Shown: positions 26,375 to 35,647, numbered from the stretch's first letter. The stretch is DNA of 64,000 nt from CBDBND01 sp965207985 (GCA_965207985.1 CBDBND010000035.1:248001-312000); one strand, 5' to 3'. The notes: generated by a model not told the origin, from the sequence alone. Numbers and translations: made by a program.

Positions 26375-27892
26375 TCACTCTTCGGGGACATCGATCAGAT
26401 GGTACAGAACCTGGTCATTGCGGGTCTGCCAGCCAGTGACCCGCTGATGGATGCCGTCCAAGCCAACAATCGGAAACAGAAACAGGGATTGGGCGTCATC
26501 GTGGTGATGTTTGATGACCTGGAGGGTCATGGCCTCCCGCGCACCAAGGTCGAAGGTGCCGTAGGCCGCGTTGGCAATGTCGGTAATGGCTTGATCGCAA
26601 TACCAGGGATTGATGCCGTTGCAGCCGTGATTTCCGCCGCGCGCAAACGGTGTCAGGGCGTCAGCAAACCGGTTGGTAAAATCCGTCACAAGAGCCTCAC
26701 CCGACCATTCGCCTAACAGGGTGGCACGCACCAGTTCGGGGAAAGTCAAAAGACGAATATTTACCGTCACCCCGACTTGTGAGAGATCCGCTGAAATCTG
26801 CTGGAGCACCGCCAGATCGTTGGATTGTGTTCCGGACGGTGATTCCAGGAGGAAGGTAAAGCCGTTTTCATAGCCCGCGTCCCGCAAAAGCGCTTTGGCG
26901 GTTTCGGGATCATGGGGGTAGGGCGCAAGGTCGGGATGGTATCCGAAAGCGATGGGCGTCGCCGGTTGCGTCGCCGGTTCAACAACTCCGGCCAGCAAGT
27001 GCTCGGTAATCGCGTGCTTGTCGACGGCGTAGTTCACCGCCCGCCGGACCCATACATCGCTGAAGGGAGACGCGGGATCAGTGGACTTCAAACCCCAGGC
27101 GAGAATGCGGACCGGTGTGCGCAACACAGCACGGTGCCCCGCTTGTTCGAGCATGCCGATCTGATCCGTGCTGATGGCAATGACCACATCCACCTGCCCG
27201 GTCATCAAGGCTTGCAGGCGCGCCGTAGAGTCAGTGACGGCAAAAAACGACATGGCGTCAGCCTTGGGCGCAATCCACGACTCCCGATGGGCAGAGAAGG
27301 ACACCCGGCCCGTTTCCCAACGGTCGAGTTTGAAAGGCCCTGTCCCGATCGGCCGGTCCACCAGACCTTGAAACGAATGATCTTTGAGGTGAACCGGCGC
27401 GGCCATGTATAGGTTGCTCAAATAGTTGGGAGCCAGCGCATTGGGGCGGTCGGTGTGAATGCGCACTGTCAATTCATCAATCACGTCGATGCCGGGAAAG
27501 CGGGCGATTTCCCGGTGCCAGGAAAAGCCGAGGGCAGCCTCCGAGCGCAGCATGTCGAACACTGTCTTAACGGCGTCCCCATTGAACGGCTCGCCATTGG
27601 AAAACCGCACACCGGACCGCAGACGGAAGATCCATGCGGTCTCCGTTTCCGGTTCCCAGGACTCCGCCAGCCACGGCACGACGGAGCCATCGTTGTCGAT
27701 TTGCGTCAACGCGTCATAAATGATGGCGAAAAAGAAATTGGGATTAGGCGCTGTCGTAAAATAGGGATTGCCCTTTGACGGCGGCTCGTCCGACATGGCC
27801 AACCGGAACACTTTTTCGGCAAAAACCTGCTGCGCCGGAACGAACAGACCGACGACAAATATAAAGACGATTACGGCCGTACGGAGTGCCAT
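26375..27892 (-). CDS. Family-5 extracellular solute-binding protein, copy 2
   Basis: A 505-aa paralogue of the neighbouring genes with a Sec signal (FIFVVGLFVPAQQVFAEK) and the same motif order: GVRFSNGEPFNGDAVKTVFDM, GTGPFKLDRWETGR, VRRAVNYAVDKHAITEHLL and TAKALLRDAGYENGFTF. It is as long as copy 1, and the two are about as close to each other as to copy 3. The gap to copy 1 is 56 bases, with no obvious terminator, so co-transcription is likely. Confidence 0.92.
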   Translation of the reverse strand: MALRTAVIVFIFVVGLFVPAQQVFAEKVFRLAMSDEPPSKGNPYFTTAPNPNFFFAIIYDALTQIDNDGSVVPWLAESWEPETETAWIFRLRSGVRFSNGEPFNGDAVKTVFDMLRSEAALGFSWHREIARFPGIDVIDELTVRIHTDRPNALAPNYLSNLYMAAPVHLKDHSFQGLVDRPIGTGPFKLDRWETGRVSFSAHRESWIAPKADAMSFFAVTDSTARLQALMTGQVDVVIAISTDQIGMLEQAGHRAVLRTPVRILAWGLKSTDPASPFSDVWVRRAVNYAVDKHAITEHLLAGVVEPATQPATPIAFGYHPDLAPYPHDPETAKALLRDAGYENGFTFLLESPSGTQSNDLAVLQQISADLSQVGVTVNIRLLTFPELVRATLLGEWSGEALVTDFTNRFADALTPFARGGNHGCNGINPWYCDQAITDIANAAYGTFDLGAREAMTLQVIKHHHDDAQSLFLFPIVGLDGIHQRVTGWQTRNDQVLYHLIDVPEE

Positions 27893-27899
27893 GGGCGCA

Positions 27900-29423
27900 T
27901 CAGCTGGTTTCGTTCAATTCCACCAAATGGAACATAAGGATGTCATGCCACGGTTCCCAATGACGCACCCGCTTGGAAATTCCGTCGAGACCGACAACGG
28001 GATAAAGAAACAAGGATTGCGCCGTATCCCGGTAAAACTTAATCACCTGTTTTGTCAGCCGGGAGCGTTCTTCCACCTCAGCGGCGACCGCTGCCCTCTC
28101 CATGACTTCTTGAATCTCCCAGTTGCAGAACCACGGACCGATGCCAGTACAGCTGTGATTGAATCCCCGCATCATAGGGCGCAGGGCGTCACCATAGCGG
28201 TCGTTGAAATCCATGCTCAGGGATTCACCGTCGAATTCTCCCTGGATGACGGCGCGCAACAATTCACCATAGGAGACGATTTTGGTCGTCATGGTGATGC
28301 CGACGGCGCTGAGGTCGGATGCGATCCGCTGATATATGGCGGTGTCGTTGGGCAGCGTATTGCCGGGGGATACATGGGTGAAGGAAAACCCATTCTCATA
28401 CCCCGCGTCTTTTAACAGCGCGCGGGCTTTGTCCGGATCATAAGGATAAGGTTTGAGGGTAGGGTCAAAACCTAGCGTTCCGGGCGTCGCCGGTTGGCTG
28501 GCCGGTTCCACCAATCCGGCGAGCAGGACGTCCGTGATCAATTCCATGTCGACGGCATAGTTTACGGCCTGACGGACCCGTTCGTCATGAAACGGGCTTT
28601 CGGGGTCAACGGATTGCAGGGCCATCACCATGATACGGCCGGGGGTGCGCAAGTGAACGCGGTGGCCCGCCTGTTTTAGCAGGCCGATCTGATCGGTGTT
28701 GACGGCGATGGCCACATCGATGCGTCCGGTGATCAATGCCTGATAGCGCGCGGACGAGTCCGGCACCACCAGCATTTCCATGCGATCCACCTTAGGGGGA
28801 TGCCAGGAGGTACGGTTGGCGGACAAGGTGATTCGCGCCGGTTGCCAGTCGTCCACCACAAACGGGCCAGACCCGACCGGCGCCTCCTGCAGGCCTTGAT
28901 AGCCCACATCGGTCAAATACCGCGGCGGGGCAATGTAGAGGCCAGACATCAGCCCCGGAGTGAGGATGTCGACTTTCTCCGTATGGATGGCGACGGTCAG
29001 GTCATCAATGATGTCCACGCCCGTATAGGACGCCTTGATTTCCCGTTGCCATGAAAAGCCGTTGGCTTCGTCCGTAAAGAGCTTGTCAATCGTGACCTTA
29101 ACCGCCTCCGCGGTCAGCGTCTCGTCATTGGAAAACCGGGTATCGGGCCGCAGATGAAAGATCCACGTGGTCGGTTCGCTCTGTTCCCATGCCACGGCGA
29201 GGCCCGGCCGGATCACTCCTTCGTTATCACGGTAGGTGAGGGTGTCGAAAAAAGCCGGCCAGACAAAGTTCGAGGTTGTACCGAAGTTTTGATAAGGATT
29301 GCCTTTGCTTGGCGGTGCGGCGGTCAAGCCGATGCGCAGGGCCGTCTCGGCCATTGCGCCCGCGGCCAAGCAAAGCGACGCAAAGGCCCAAATATAAAGT
29401 GCAATCCGCTTCATGTGCGCCAT
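27900..29423 (-). CDS. Family-5 extracellular solute-binding protein, copy 3
   Basis: The start at 29423 (MAHMKRIALYIW) or 29414 gives a 507-aa protein with a Sec signal ending AGAMAETAL. The motif order is the same as in copies 1 and 2: DTRFSNDETLTAEAVKVTIDK, GSGPFVVDDWQPAR, VRQAVNYAVDMELITDVLL and KARALLKDAGYENGFSF. Only 7 bases separate it from copy 2. It is the first gene of the three-gene run, so a promoter should lie between it and the DUF1761 gene, which is only about 50 bases upstream on the same strand. Confidence 0.92.
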   Translation of the reverse strand: MAHMKRIALYIWAFASLCLAAGAMAETALRIGLTAAPPSKGNPYQNFGTTSNFVWPAFFDTLTYRDNEGVIRPGLAVAWEQSEPTTWIFHLRPDTRFSNDETLTAEAVKVTIDKLFTDEANGFSWQREIKASYTGVDIIDDLTVAIHTEKVDILTPGLMSGLYIAPPRYLTDVGYQGLQEAPVGSGPFVVDDWQPARITLSANRTSWHPPKVDRMEMLVVPDSSARYQALITGRIDVAIAVNTDQIGLLKQAGHRVHLRTPGRIMVMALQSVDPESPFHDERVRQAVNYAVDMELITDVLLAGLVEPASQPATPGTLGFDPTLKPYPYDPDKARALLKDAGYENGFSFTHVSPGNTLPNDTAIYQRIASDLSAVGITMTTKIVSYGELLRAVIQGEFDGESLSMDFNDRYGDALRPMMRGFNHSCTGIGPWFCNWEIQEVMERAAVAAEVEERSRLTKQVIKFYRDTAQSLFLYPVVGLDGISKRVRHWEPWHDILMFHLVELNETS

Positions 29424-29470
29424 GCTAATCCCGAACCATGGCTGGCAAAAGAAACGGAGTGTAACAAGCC

Positions 29471-29857
29471 CTACTTCATCAGCCCGACGATCAGGCCCAT
29501 AACGGCAAAAAGGATAAGGGTGTATCCCCCATCGATGTAAAGCAGACGGCGCGGTTTGGCGGCAAACATGTAATTGATACCAAAGGCCGCCGTCGCAGCT
29601 AGGCCGATGAGAACGCCGCCGCTGGTGTGGGCGACAAGACCGATGGTCCGGTCCAGCAACAGGTTGACGGCCAGCGCCCCGAACAAGGTGAACACCGCTG
29701 CGCCACCGAACACTTTGGCCGGGTGGCCCTGCATCTCTTCCGTCATGCCGGTATCTTCCGCCCACGCTTTTTGGAATAGCAGCCCGTACCACACGCCGCC
29801 AATGGCAAAAGCGGCAATCATGCATACTGGAATGCTCAGCCAAATGACTTCACCCAT
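29471..29857 (-). CDS. DUF1761 membrane protein
   Basis: A 128-aa protein with four hydrophobic helices, matching DUF1761: the first helix contains the typical FAIGGVWYGLLFQKAW, the third ends in GINYMFAAKPRRLLYIDGGY and the last is LILFAVMGLIVGLMK. The function is unknown. It may be the first gene of a unit with the three solute-binding proteins, since it is on the same strand about 47 bases before them. Confidence 0.78.
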   Translation of the reverse strand: MGEVIWLSIPVCMIAAFAIGGVWYGLLFQKAWAEDTGMTEEMQGHPAKVFGGAAVFTLFGALAVNLLLDRTIGLVAHTSGGVLIGLAATAAFGINYMFAAKPRRLLYIDGGYTLILFAVMGLIVGLMK

Positions 29858-30746
29858 ATTTTAGCATCCTTAGATAAGAGGTTTGTTGCTGCTTAGTCTT
29901 AGCTTTGTCTTTCTTAACAATGAGTCTTACCACCTTTCTATAGTTCAAGAAAACGACCCTTAACATTTCCACTGTTCCTTGTTTGACCGGAGTCATGGTC
30001 CACCTTTCTTTATGCGGCTATCCACGCCGGGCCACACCTATGAAAACCCTTCGAGGTTCTGCCTCACTTCTTAAGAAAGAATCTAGTCATGCCTTCTGAA
30101 ACAGACACCATTACTGTTCGGGAAGCCGTAGCCGTATTTAGCGATGCTAAACAAATGGAATCAGCGATAGATGAGCTGCTCGAATCCGGCTTCAACCATG
30201 CTCAACTCAGTTTGTTAGCCACTGCAGATACAGTGGATGCCAAACTCGGCCACCAATTTGAACGCGTCCAGGATTTGGAAGATGATCCCGCCGCACCCAG
30301 GGTGACTTATGTGTCCCGCGATACCGTTGGCGATGCCCAAGGGGCTGTGATAGGCGGATTGATCTACGTCGGTGCCATAACCGGCATCGGTGCGGTGGTT
30401 ACAAGTGGCGGCGCTCTATTCCCACTGATCGGTGCCGCTGCGGTCGGTGGAACAGGCGGAATTCTATTGGGAAGTCTTCTGGCCAAGATTATTGGCGATA
30501 CTTATGGCAAATACATCAATGATCAGCTGGAACGAGGTGGGCTTCTGCTCTGGGTTCGGACATTCGATACCGAGCAAGAAGATCGGGCCGTGGGGATCTT
30601 GAAGAGACATTCAGGTTCCGAAGTCCACGTGCATGGTTGGCCAGAAACCGAGCTCAAGTCGGAAACCCATGCGGGTGTAGTGAGGTGGTCCTGGAAAATC
30701 GGACAGTTGTTTAAGGTGTATTCCCCCGGTTACGGAGGAATACGAG

Positions 30747-31028
30747 ATGACGAAGCGACGGAAGTTCACGCCTGAGTTCAAGGCGAAGGTGGCGCTGGAG
30801 GCGCTACGTGGCGACCGGACGATCCAGGAGATCGCGGCGCGCTATGAGGTTCACCCCAATCAGGTCAGCACATGGAAGCGCCAGGCCATGGACGGCCTGG
30901 GCGATGTGTTCTCGAACGGCGTGGAGGCGTCCCGCCGGGACATTGAGGCCGAGGTCCACGATCTTCATGCCAAGATCGGCCAGTTGACGGTGGAGCGGGA
31001 TTTTTTGGCCAAAGGGCTCAAGCGATGA
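30747..31028 (+). CDS. IS3-family transposase OrfA (copy 2)
   Basis: The 93-aa product is identical to that of the first copy, with the same HTH region (IQEIAARYEVHPNQVSTWK), ribosome binding site and T6G run before the overlap with orfB. Both genes are intact, so this element should be able to move. Confidence 0.93.
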   Translation: MTKRRKFTPEFKAKVALEALRGDRTIQEIAARYEVHPNQVSTWKRQAMDGLGDVFSNGVEASRRDIEAEVHDLHAKIGQLTVERDFLAKGLKR

Positions 31029-31954
31029 GCCGGCCGGAGCGCAAGGCGATGGTGCGCCGCGACGTTTCCGGTCTCAGCTTGAGCCGTCAATGCGAGATAC
31101 TGTCGATCAGCCGATCATCTCTCTATTACAGGCTGCGGGGCGAGAGCCCGGCCAACCTGGCGCTGATGCGGCGCATCGACGAGTTGTTCCTTAAACATCC
31201 GTTCTATGGGTCCCGTCAGATGGCCCGTCATTTGCGCCGCGAGGGGGGTGTCGTCGGCCGTCACCGGGTTCGGCGCCTCATGCGCCTGATGGGGCTGGAG
31301 GCGATCTACCGGGCGCCGAAGACGAGCACGCCCCATCCCGAACACCGGGTCTATCCGTACCGTCTCAAGGGCCTCGCCATCGAGCGCCCCGACCATGTCT
31401 GGTGCGCCGACATCACCTACATCCCGCTCAGGCGCGGCTTCCTTTATCTGGTCGCGGTGATGGACTGGGCGAGCCGCCGGGTCCTGGCCTGGCGGCTGTC
31501 GAACACCATGGATGCCCGGTTCTGCGTCGAGGCCTTGAATGAGGCGCTCGACACCTCCGGCAGGCCGGAGATCTTCAACACCGACCAGGGCAGCCAGTTC
31601 ACCAGCTTCGAGGTCACCGGCCGCCTCAAGGAGGCCGGGATCACGATCTCCATGGACGGGCGCGGCCGGTGCATGGACAACATCTTCATTGAGCGACTGT
31701 GGCGCTCTCTCAAGTACGAGGCGGTTCACCTGCACGAGCTGACCGACGGCTTCCACGCCGAGAGGGTCATCGGCGAATGGATCGGGTTCTACAACACCGA
31801 GCGGCCCCATTCGTCGCTCGGAGGCAAAACGCCGGCGGAAGCCTACGCGGCGGGGCAGCCTGTGGATATGTTGGACAAGACTACCGCCTTGCCCACATCC
31901 CCACAGGCCCAACAACAGAAATCAAATATGATAAACAGGATTCTGGCGGCATGA
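31025..31954 (+). CDS. IS3-family transposase OrfB, DDE integrase domain (copy 2)
   Basis: The 309-aa product differs from copy 1 only at the penultimate residue (ILAA instead of ILTA). The triad residues in VWCADITYI, FNTDQGSQF and FIERLWRSLKYE are kept. The four-base overlap with orfA is unchanged. Confidence 0.94.
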   Translation: MSRPERKAMVRRDVSGLSLSRQCEILSISRSSLYYRLRGESPANLALMRRIDELFLKHPFYGSRQMARHLRREGGVVGRHRVRRLMRLMGLEAIYRAPKTSTPHPEHRVYPYRLKGLAIERPDHVWCADITYIPLRRGFLYLVAVMDWASRRVLAWRLSNTMDARFCVEALNEALDTSGRPEIFNTDQGSQFTSFEVTGRLKEAGITISMDGRGRCMDNIFIERLWRSLKYEAVHLHELTDGFHAERVIGEWIGFYNTERPHSSLGGKTPAEAYAAGQPVDMLDKTTALPTSPQAQQQKSNMINRILAA

Positions 31955-32140
31955 TCAGACAGCGGAATACACCTTAGATAAGCCGTCAGACTGTCCAAAC
32001 AAGTGGGACCACCTCATAGAAATCAAATGGTACGATGCAACCATGTATTGGATTCACACCACGCCATTCAATACACTCGAAGATGCAGGTAGTGTCCAGA
32101 ATCTTTCGCACTTTTTGTATTGGGCTGGTGGCTGATTTGG

Positions 32141-33489
32141 TCAGGCCGTGTTCCTTTGCTGCGTGAGTAGATTCATATTCATGTATCGTTTTAGGGACCA
32201 TTTGCTTCCGGCTATGTGTCTTAACCTTGCTGCAGCCAAGTTGAGCGCCGATTGACCGTCAGGGAACGCTCCGACTACGCGGGTACGGCGTCTGATTTCG
32301 CGCATGATTCGCTCTAGCAGGCTGCTGAAAAACTCGGCCGAGAGCCCACCTCGCGAAACGAAAGAATCAATGGATGGGCGTCCGCGAAAAAATAGAATCG
32401 GAAAATGGCTCATACGAAAACAAAATTGCCGAGATGATCGCTCCAAATCGTTTTTCAGCAGCCTGCTAGTGGATTGTTGGTCTTGAGCTTGATCCAGTGC
32501 TGGTCAGGGAAAGCATAGAAACTGAAAGTCTCTTCAATGTGGCTCTCGACCAACTCGGCTGCCGTGGTCAGCTTAGTGCTCTTGAGAGAGAAGATAACGT
32601 CCTCGGCTTTCCTGGTCGCGGCCTCTCGGCTCTCCTGGGCGTGGATAGCTTTCAGCATGTGGGCAACTTCGCGCACTTTGGTCGAAGGAACATGGCTGAA
32701 GATGTTGCGGTAGAAATGGACGACGCAGCGTTGCCAGCGGGCCTTGGGGCAGACCTCCGCTATACTCTCTACCAAACCCAGACAGGCGTCAGAGATAACC
32801 AACTGGACGCCTGACAGCCCGCGCGCCTTGAGATGCTTAAGGAATGCGCCCCATCCCGCCTTATCCTCCTTGGCACCCTCAACGATGCCCAAGATCTCGC
32901 GGAAGCCCTCCTGGTTGACGCCGATCGCCACCAATAGCGAAACATTACGCACTTCGCCGGCCCAACTGCGCTTAAGGACGATGCCGTCCACATACACATA
33001 GGGATGATCGCCCGCAATCGGCTTATTGCGCCAAGCGTCGATCTGCTCATAGATTTTCTTGTTAAGGTTCGAGACGGTTCCTGGCGAAACCCGCGTGCCC
33101 CACAACGCCTCGGTGATGTCCTCCACACGCCGTACCGAAACACCGGCCAGATACATCTCCATCAAGGCCTCTTCGACCGATGCCTCCCGACGCCGGTAAC
33201 GCTCGATGATCGCCGTCTCAAAGGTCTGACGGCGCAGCTTGGGAACCTTCAGAGAAACCTCGCCAGCCCGTGTCTGAAGCTTCCTCTCGTAACTGCCGGC
33301 CCGCGTATCGCGACGGGCCTCACTGCGTTCGTAGCGCTCAGCATTGCAGAGCCGGTCCGCTTCGGCGTCCAATAGCGCGTTCAGGGTCTCCTCAACACTG
33401 CCCCGCACTACCTTGCCCAGGTGATCCTGTATACGTTCGTCATCAATCCGTATGACGTGCGACAATGCCTTCGTGTTATCCTTTTCCAT
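32141..33489 (-). pseudogene. IS256-family transposase interrupted by a MITE
   Basis: The gene starts at 33489 (MEKDNTKALSHVI) behind an AGGAAGGAG site. The mutator-type transposase (PF00872) is normal through YVYVDGIVLKRSW and VISDACLGLVESI to HWIKLKTNNPL, then reads into the MITE and stops. Removing the MITE and one CTAG restores KTNNPLERIMREIRRRTRV, the family's conserved C-terminal block, and the frame continues to the stop at 32141. So the element can no longer move without help. Confidence 0.92.
32318..32465. repeat. 148-bp MITE with 16-bp perfect terminal inverted repeats
   Basis: It begins CAGGCTGCTGAAAAAC and ends with the exact reverse complement GTTTTTCAGCAGCCTG. A 4-bp CTAG duplication flanks it (32314-32317 and 32466-32469). 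It has no coding capacity. CTAG targets and a GCTGCTGAAAAA end are seen in IS5-type elements, so a related full element probably supplies the transposase. No other copy was found in the window. Confidence 0.92.
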
Positions 33490-33672
33490 GGTGGCTCCTT
33501 CCTTCTGGAGTGGCTGATTGAACAAAACCAACCTAACCAGACCCGGAGCCACCAACCCCAAAAATGTGCGAAAGATCTTTTACGTTATCAAGATGCAAGA
33601 GCTTTTGCCAAAGGAATACACGGAATCTAACGGTTCCGATTAGAAGCAAACAAGGGACGGAAACAGACAATA

Positions 33673-34101
33673 ATGACACCCTTTACTCCCGTTACAGCTT
33701 TGATCGGCGGCGTTCTGATCGGACTGGCGGCCGTGGCGTTGATGATGTTTCTCCGTCGCATTGCCGGCATCAGCGGCATCGTCGGGGGGCTGCTTCGTCC
33801 GTCCGCGGGTGACGTGACGTGGCGCATTGCCTTTATCGTCAGTTTGGTATTTGCACCCCTCTTGATCTGGGCAGGTTCAGGAACGCGGCCGGTGATTACC
33901 ATCGATGCATCGGCCACCATACTGGTCCTTGGCGGATTGTTGGTCGGTATCGGAACCCGTATCGGCGCCGGATGCACCAGTGGACACGGGGTCTGCGGCA
34001 TGGCCCGCGTTTCGAAACGCTCCATTGTTGCGACGGTCACCTTCATCACCGTGGCTTTGATGACGGTTGCGGTGGTTGGGCACGTGCTCGGGAGGTTTTG
34101 A
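33673..34101 (+). CDS. YeeE/YedE family sulfur-transport protein, subunit 1
   Basis: A 142-aa membrane protein with about four helices. The diagnostic motif is GIGTRIGAGCTSGHGVCGMAR, with the cysteine-containing SGHGVCG loop of the sulfur transport (DUF395) family that moves thiosulfate or other sulfur compounds across the inner membrane. It is followed after one base by the second subunit gene, as in the PmpA/PmpB-like pairs. It sits right after the end of the broken stress-type gene. Confidence 0.9.
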   Translation: MTPFTPVTALIGGVLIGLAAVALMMFLRRIAGISGIVGGLLRPSAGDVTWRIAFIVSLVFAPLLIWAGSGTRPVITIDASATILVLGGLLVGIGTRIGAGCTSGHGVCGMARVSKRSIVATVTFITVALMTVAVVGHVLGRF

Positions 34102-34102
34102 C

Positions 34103-34543
34103 ATGGCGTCTACCACCACACGCACGATCGTTGCAATCGGAACAGGTCTGCTGTTCGGGGGCGGATTGACCATCTCTGGCCTGATCAATCCAGCCAAGGT
34201 GCTTAACTTCCTCGATGTTCTAGGACTATGGGACCCGAGCCTGCTGGTGGTGATGGCCGGTGCCGTCGCGGTGACGCTCATCGGCTACCGTTTGGTGTTG
34301 CGCCGGTCCAAACCTCTCCTGGCAGACGCATTTCAGATTCCCAAACGGTCCGATATCGATAAACGCCTTCTTGGCGGCGCTGCTGTGTTTGGTCTGGGCT
34401 GGGGTCTGGTCGGGTTTTGCCCTGGCCCGGCTTTAGCCGCGCTTGCCATTGCCGGGGAACCGGCAGTGACCTTCGTGCTGGCCATGGCGGTCGGTATGTT
34501 CCTGGCCGATCAGCTGTTTGCGACTAAGGCGGCGAAACACTAG
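34103..34543 (+). CDS. YeeE/YedE family sulfur-transport protein, subunit 2 (DUF6691-type)
   Basis: A 146-aa membrane protein with four helices, the partner of the upstream gene. It has TGLLFGGGLTISGLINPAKV and the second conserved loop GWGLVGFCPGPALAAL, with the cysteine in the same position as the first subunit's motif. The two half-proteins probably form one pore equivalent to a full-length YeeE. It converges on the ferritin-like gene. Confidence 0.88.
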   Translation: MASTTTRTIVAIGTGLLFGGGLTISGLINPAKVLNFLDVLGLWDPSLLVVMAGAVAVTLIGYRLVLRRSKPLLADAFQIPKRSDIDKRLLGGAAVFGLGWGLVGFCPGPALAALAIAGEPAVTFVLAMAVGMFLADQLFATKAAKH

Positions 34544-34553
34544 CGTTCACGTT

Positions 34554-35096
34554 TTACGCGGCCAAACCTTCGAGCATACCGGCCAGGTCGTCGGCATGTT
34601 CTTCTTCCATCTTGAGAATATCTTCGATGATGCGCCGGGTGGTGGGATCATCGTTTTCCAACCAGCGTATGATTTCTATGTACATCTCAATGGCGACGCG
34701 TTCGGCCACTAGGTTTTCTTCCAGCATCTGCTTGAGGGTTTCGCCTTCCATGTAGTCGGCATGAGCACGGCTAACGAGGCCGTCCGGATTGAGGTTAGGC
34801 ACGCCCCCGAGCTGAACGATGCGGGTGGAGACCCAGTCCGCATGCATTTGTTCTTCGTTGGCGTGAACCAAAAACTCCGCGGCTACCGGTTCCGCGTTGA
34901 TGCCGGTCGCCATGTAATGGTGATTTTTGTACCGCAGCACACAGACGATTTCCGTAGCGAGCACTTCATTGAGTACGTCGATGACCCGTTTTACATCAGC
35001 CTTATAGGCACCGGTTAGGGCCCCATCCGCCATTTTCTTTCGCGCCCGATCGCGGATTTTCTTTAGGTCTGTTTTAAAAGGTTGCTTGGTCGCCAT
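34554..35096 (-). CDS. Ferritin-like (bacterioferritin-type) protein
   Basis: A 180-aa four-helix protein. Iron-binding carboxylates and histidine are visible as E in LNEVLATEIVCVLRY, E and H in HANEEQMHADW, E in NLVAERVAIEMY and EEEHADDLA, in the order of a di-iron ferritin site. The start at 35096 (MATKQPF) follows GGAGGACC-like sequence. A perfect Irr-type box lies 34 bases upstream, so expression should respond to iron. It may be a bacterioferritin or a DPS-like relative; no haem-ligand methionine was confirmed. Confidence 0.85.
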   Translation of the reverse strand: MATKQPFKTDLKKIRDRARKKMADGALTGAYKADVKRVIDVLNEVLATEIVCVLRYKNHHYMATGINAEPVAAEFLVHANEEQMHADWVSTRIVQLGGVPNLNPDGLVSRAHADYMEGETLKQMLEENLVAERVAIEMYIEIIRWLENDDPTTRRIIEDILKMEEEHADDLAGMLEGLAA

Positions 35097-35129
35097 GTGG
35101 TCCTCCAAAAACTAAGTGATTTTTCTTAA

Positions 35130-35146
35130 TTTAGAATAATTCTAAA
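35130..35146. promoter_or_regulatory. Perfect ICE (Irr-binding) box upstream of the ferritin-like gene
   Basis: TTTAGAATAATTCTAAA fits the iron control element consensus TTTAGAA-N3-TTCTAAA with no mismatch. It lies 34 bases before the start of the ferritin-like gene on the minus strand. Irr, a Fur-family regulator of alphaproteobacteria, represses iron-storage genes when iron is low by binding such boxes. Confidence 0.8.
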
Positions 35147-35197
35147 CTATAGTCAAATCACAGTCATCCGATCCATTTTCCCAGCCGTATAACCACC

Positions 35198-35647
35198 ATG
35201 CCAAAAAGTGGTCTCAATCACGACAAAGCGTTCTCACCCCAGCTGACCCCCAAAGAGATGCTCGAATTGGGTGTCTTTGGCGGGTGGTACTTCGACGGTG
35301 GGCACGACGAATTTCCATCGGACTGGTTTTCCGACGCCAAACTCAACGCCGACGGCTTTGACGTGGACTGCAACTATTTTGGCGTTGTTTCGGGTCAATC
35401 CAGGGAAGTCTGGCTGAAGCAAGGCTGGATCACGCCTCATGATCCACTCGGCTGGTTTCAATGGTATTGCCGATACGTCATGGGACGGCGCCTGGAGAAA
35501 ATTGACGACTTCCAAATTGCCCGCTGGAAAGCGTTCGGACCGCGTCATATCGGCGGTCTTAAAGCCAACTGCGAACCCGGCAACATCTGGTGCCGCCCCC
35601 GTCAACGGCAGGCGTTGCTGCAATGGGCTTACGATCCGTTCTTTTAA
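35198..35647 (+). CDS. Conserved hypothetical protein
   Basis: A 149-aa soluble protein rich in aromatic residues and with no signal peptide. The middle has LGWFQWYCRYVMGRR and the end has GLKANCEPGNIWCRPRQRQALLQWAYD, blocks that I recognise as typical of a family found in bacteria and some eukaryotes with no known function. It is divergent from the ferritin-like gene, so the ICE box could also affect it. Confidence 0.75.
   Translation: MPKSGLNHDKAFSPQLTPKEMLELGVFGGWYFDGGHDEFPSDWFSDAKLNADGFDVDCNYFGVVSGQSREVWLKQGWITPHDPLGWFQWYCRYVMGRRLEKIDDFQIARWKAFGPRHIGGLKANCEPGNIWCRPRQRQALLQWAYDPFF

Larger units (their letters stand above)
30681..32016 (+). mobile_element. IS3-family element, copy 2 (1336 bp)
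   Basis: It has the same ends and length as the copy at 1588-2923 and is flanked by a TAG target duplication (30678-30680 and 32017-32019). It is inserted in codon 198 of the gene beginning at 30089, in the same orientation. Its near identity to copy 1 supports recent transposition. Confidence 0.95.
32088..33589 (-). mobile_element. IS256-family element carrying a nested MITE
   Basis: The ends are imperfect inverted repeats: GGTAGTGTCCAGAATCTTTC on the left and GATAACGTAAAAGATCTTTC as the reverse complement of the right. An 8-bp target duplication AAGATGCA flanks it (32080-32087 and 33590-33597), as expected for IS256. Without the 148-bp insertion and its 4-bp duplication, the element would be 1350 bp, the usual size. 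Its transposase gene is on the minus strand and broken. Confidence 0.92.
30089..33630 (+). pseudogene. Glycine-zipper stress-type protein gene broken by IS3 and IS256 elements
   Basis: The gene starts at ATG 30089. The first 197 codons encode an N-terminal alpha/beta part (VREAVAVFSDAKQMESAIDEL), a glycine-rich hydrophobic stretch (IGGLIYVGAITGIGAVV to GTGGILLGSLLAKIIGD) and a second alpha/beta part ending HVHGWP. An IS3 copy interrupts it at 30681. Deleting that copy and one TAG continues as HAGVEIKWYDATMYWI, then an IS256 element interrupts it at 32088. Deleting that and one AAGATGCA finishes LEDARAFAKGIHGI and a TAA at 33630. The rebuilt product has 230 aa. The layout recalls DUF1269/general-stress-type membrane proteins, but the family call is tentative. 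Confidence 0.85.
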
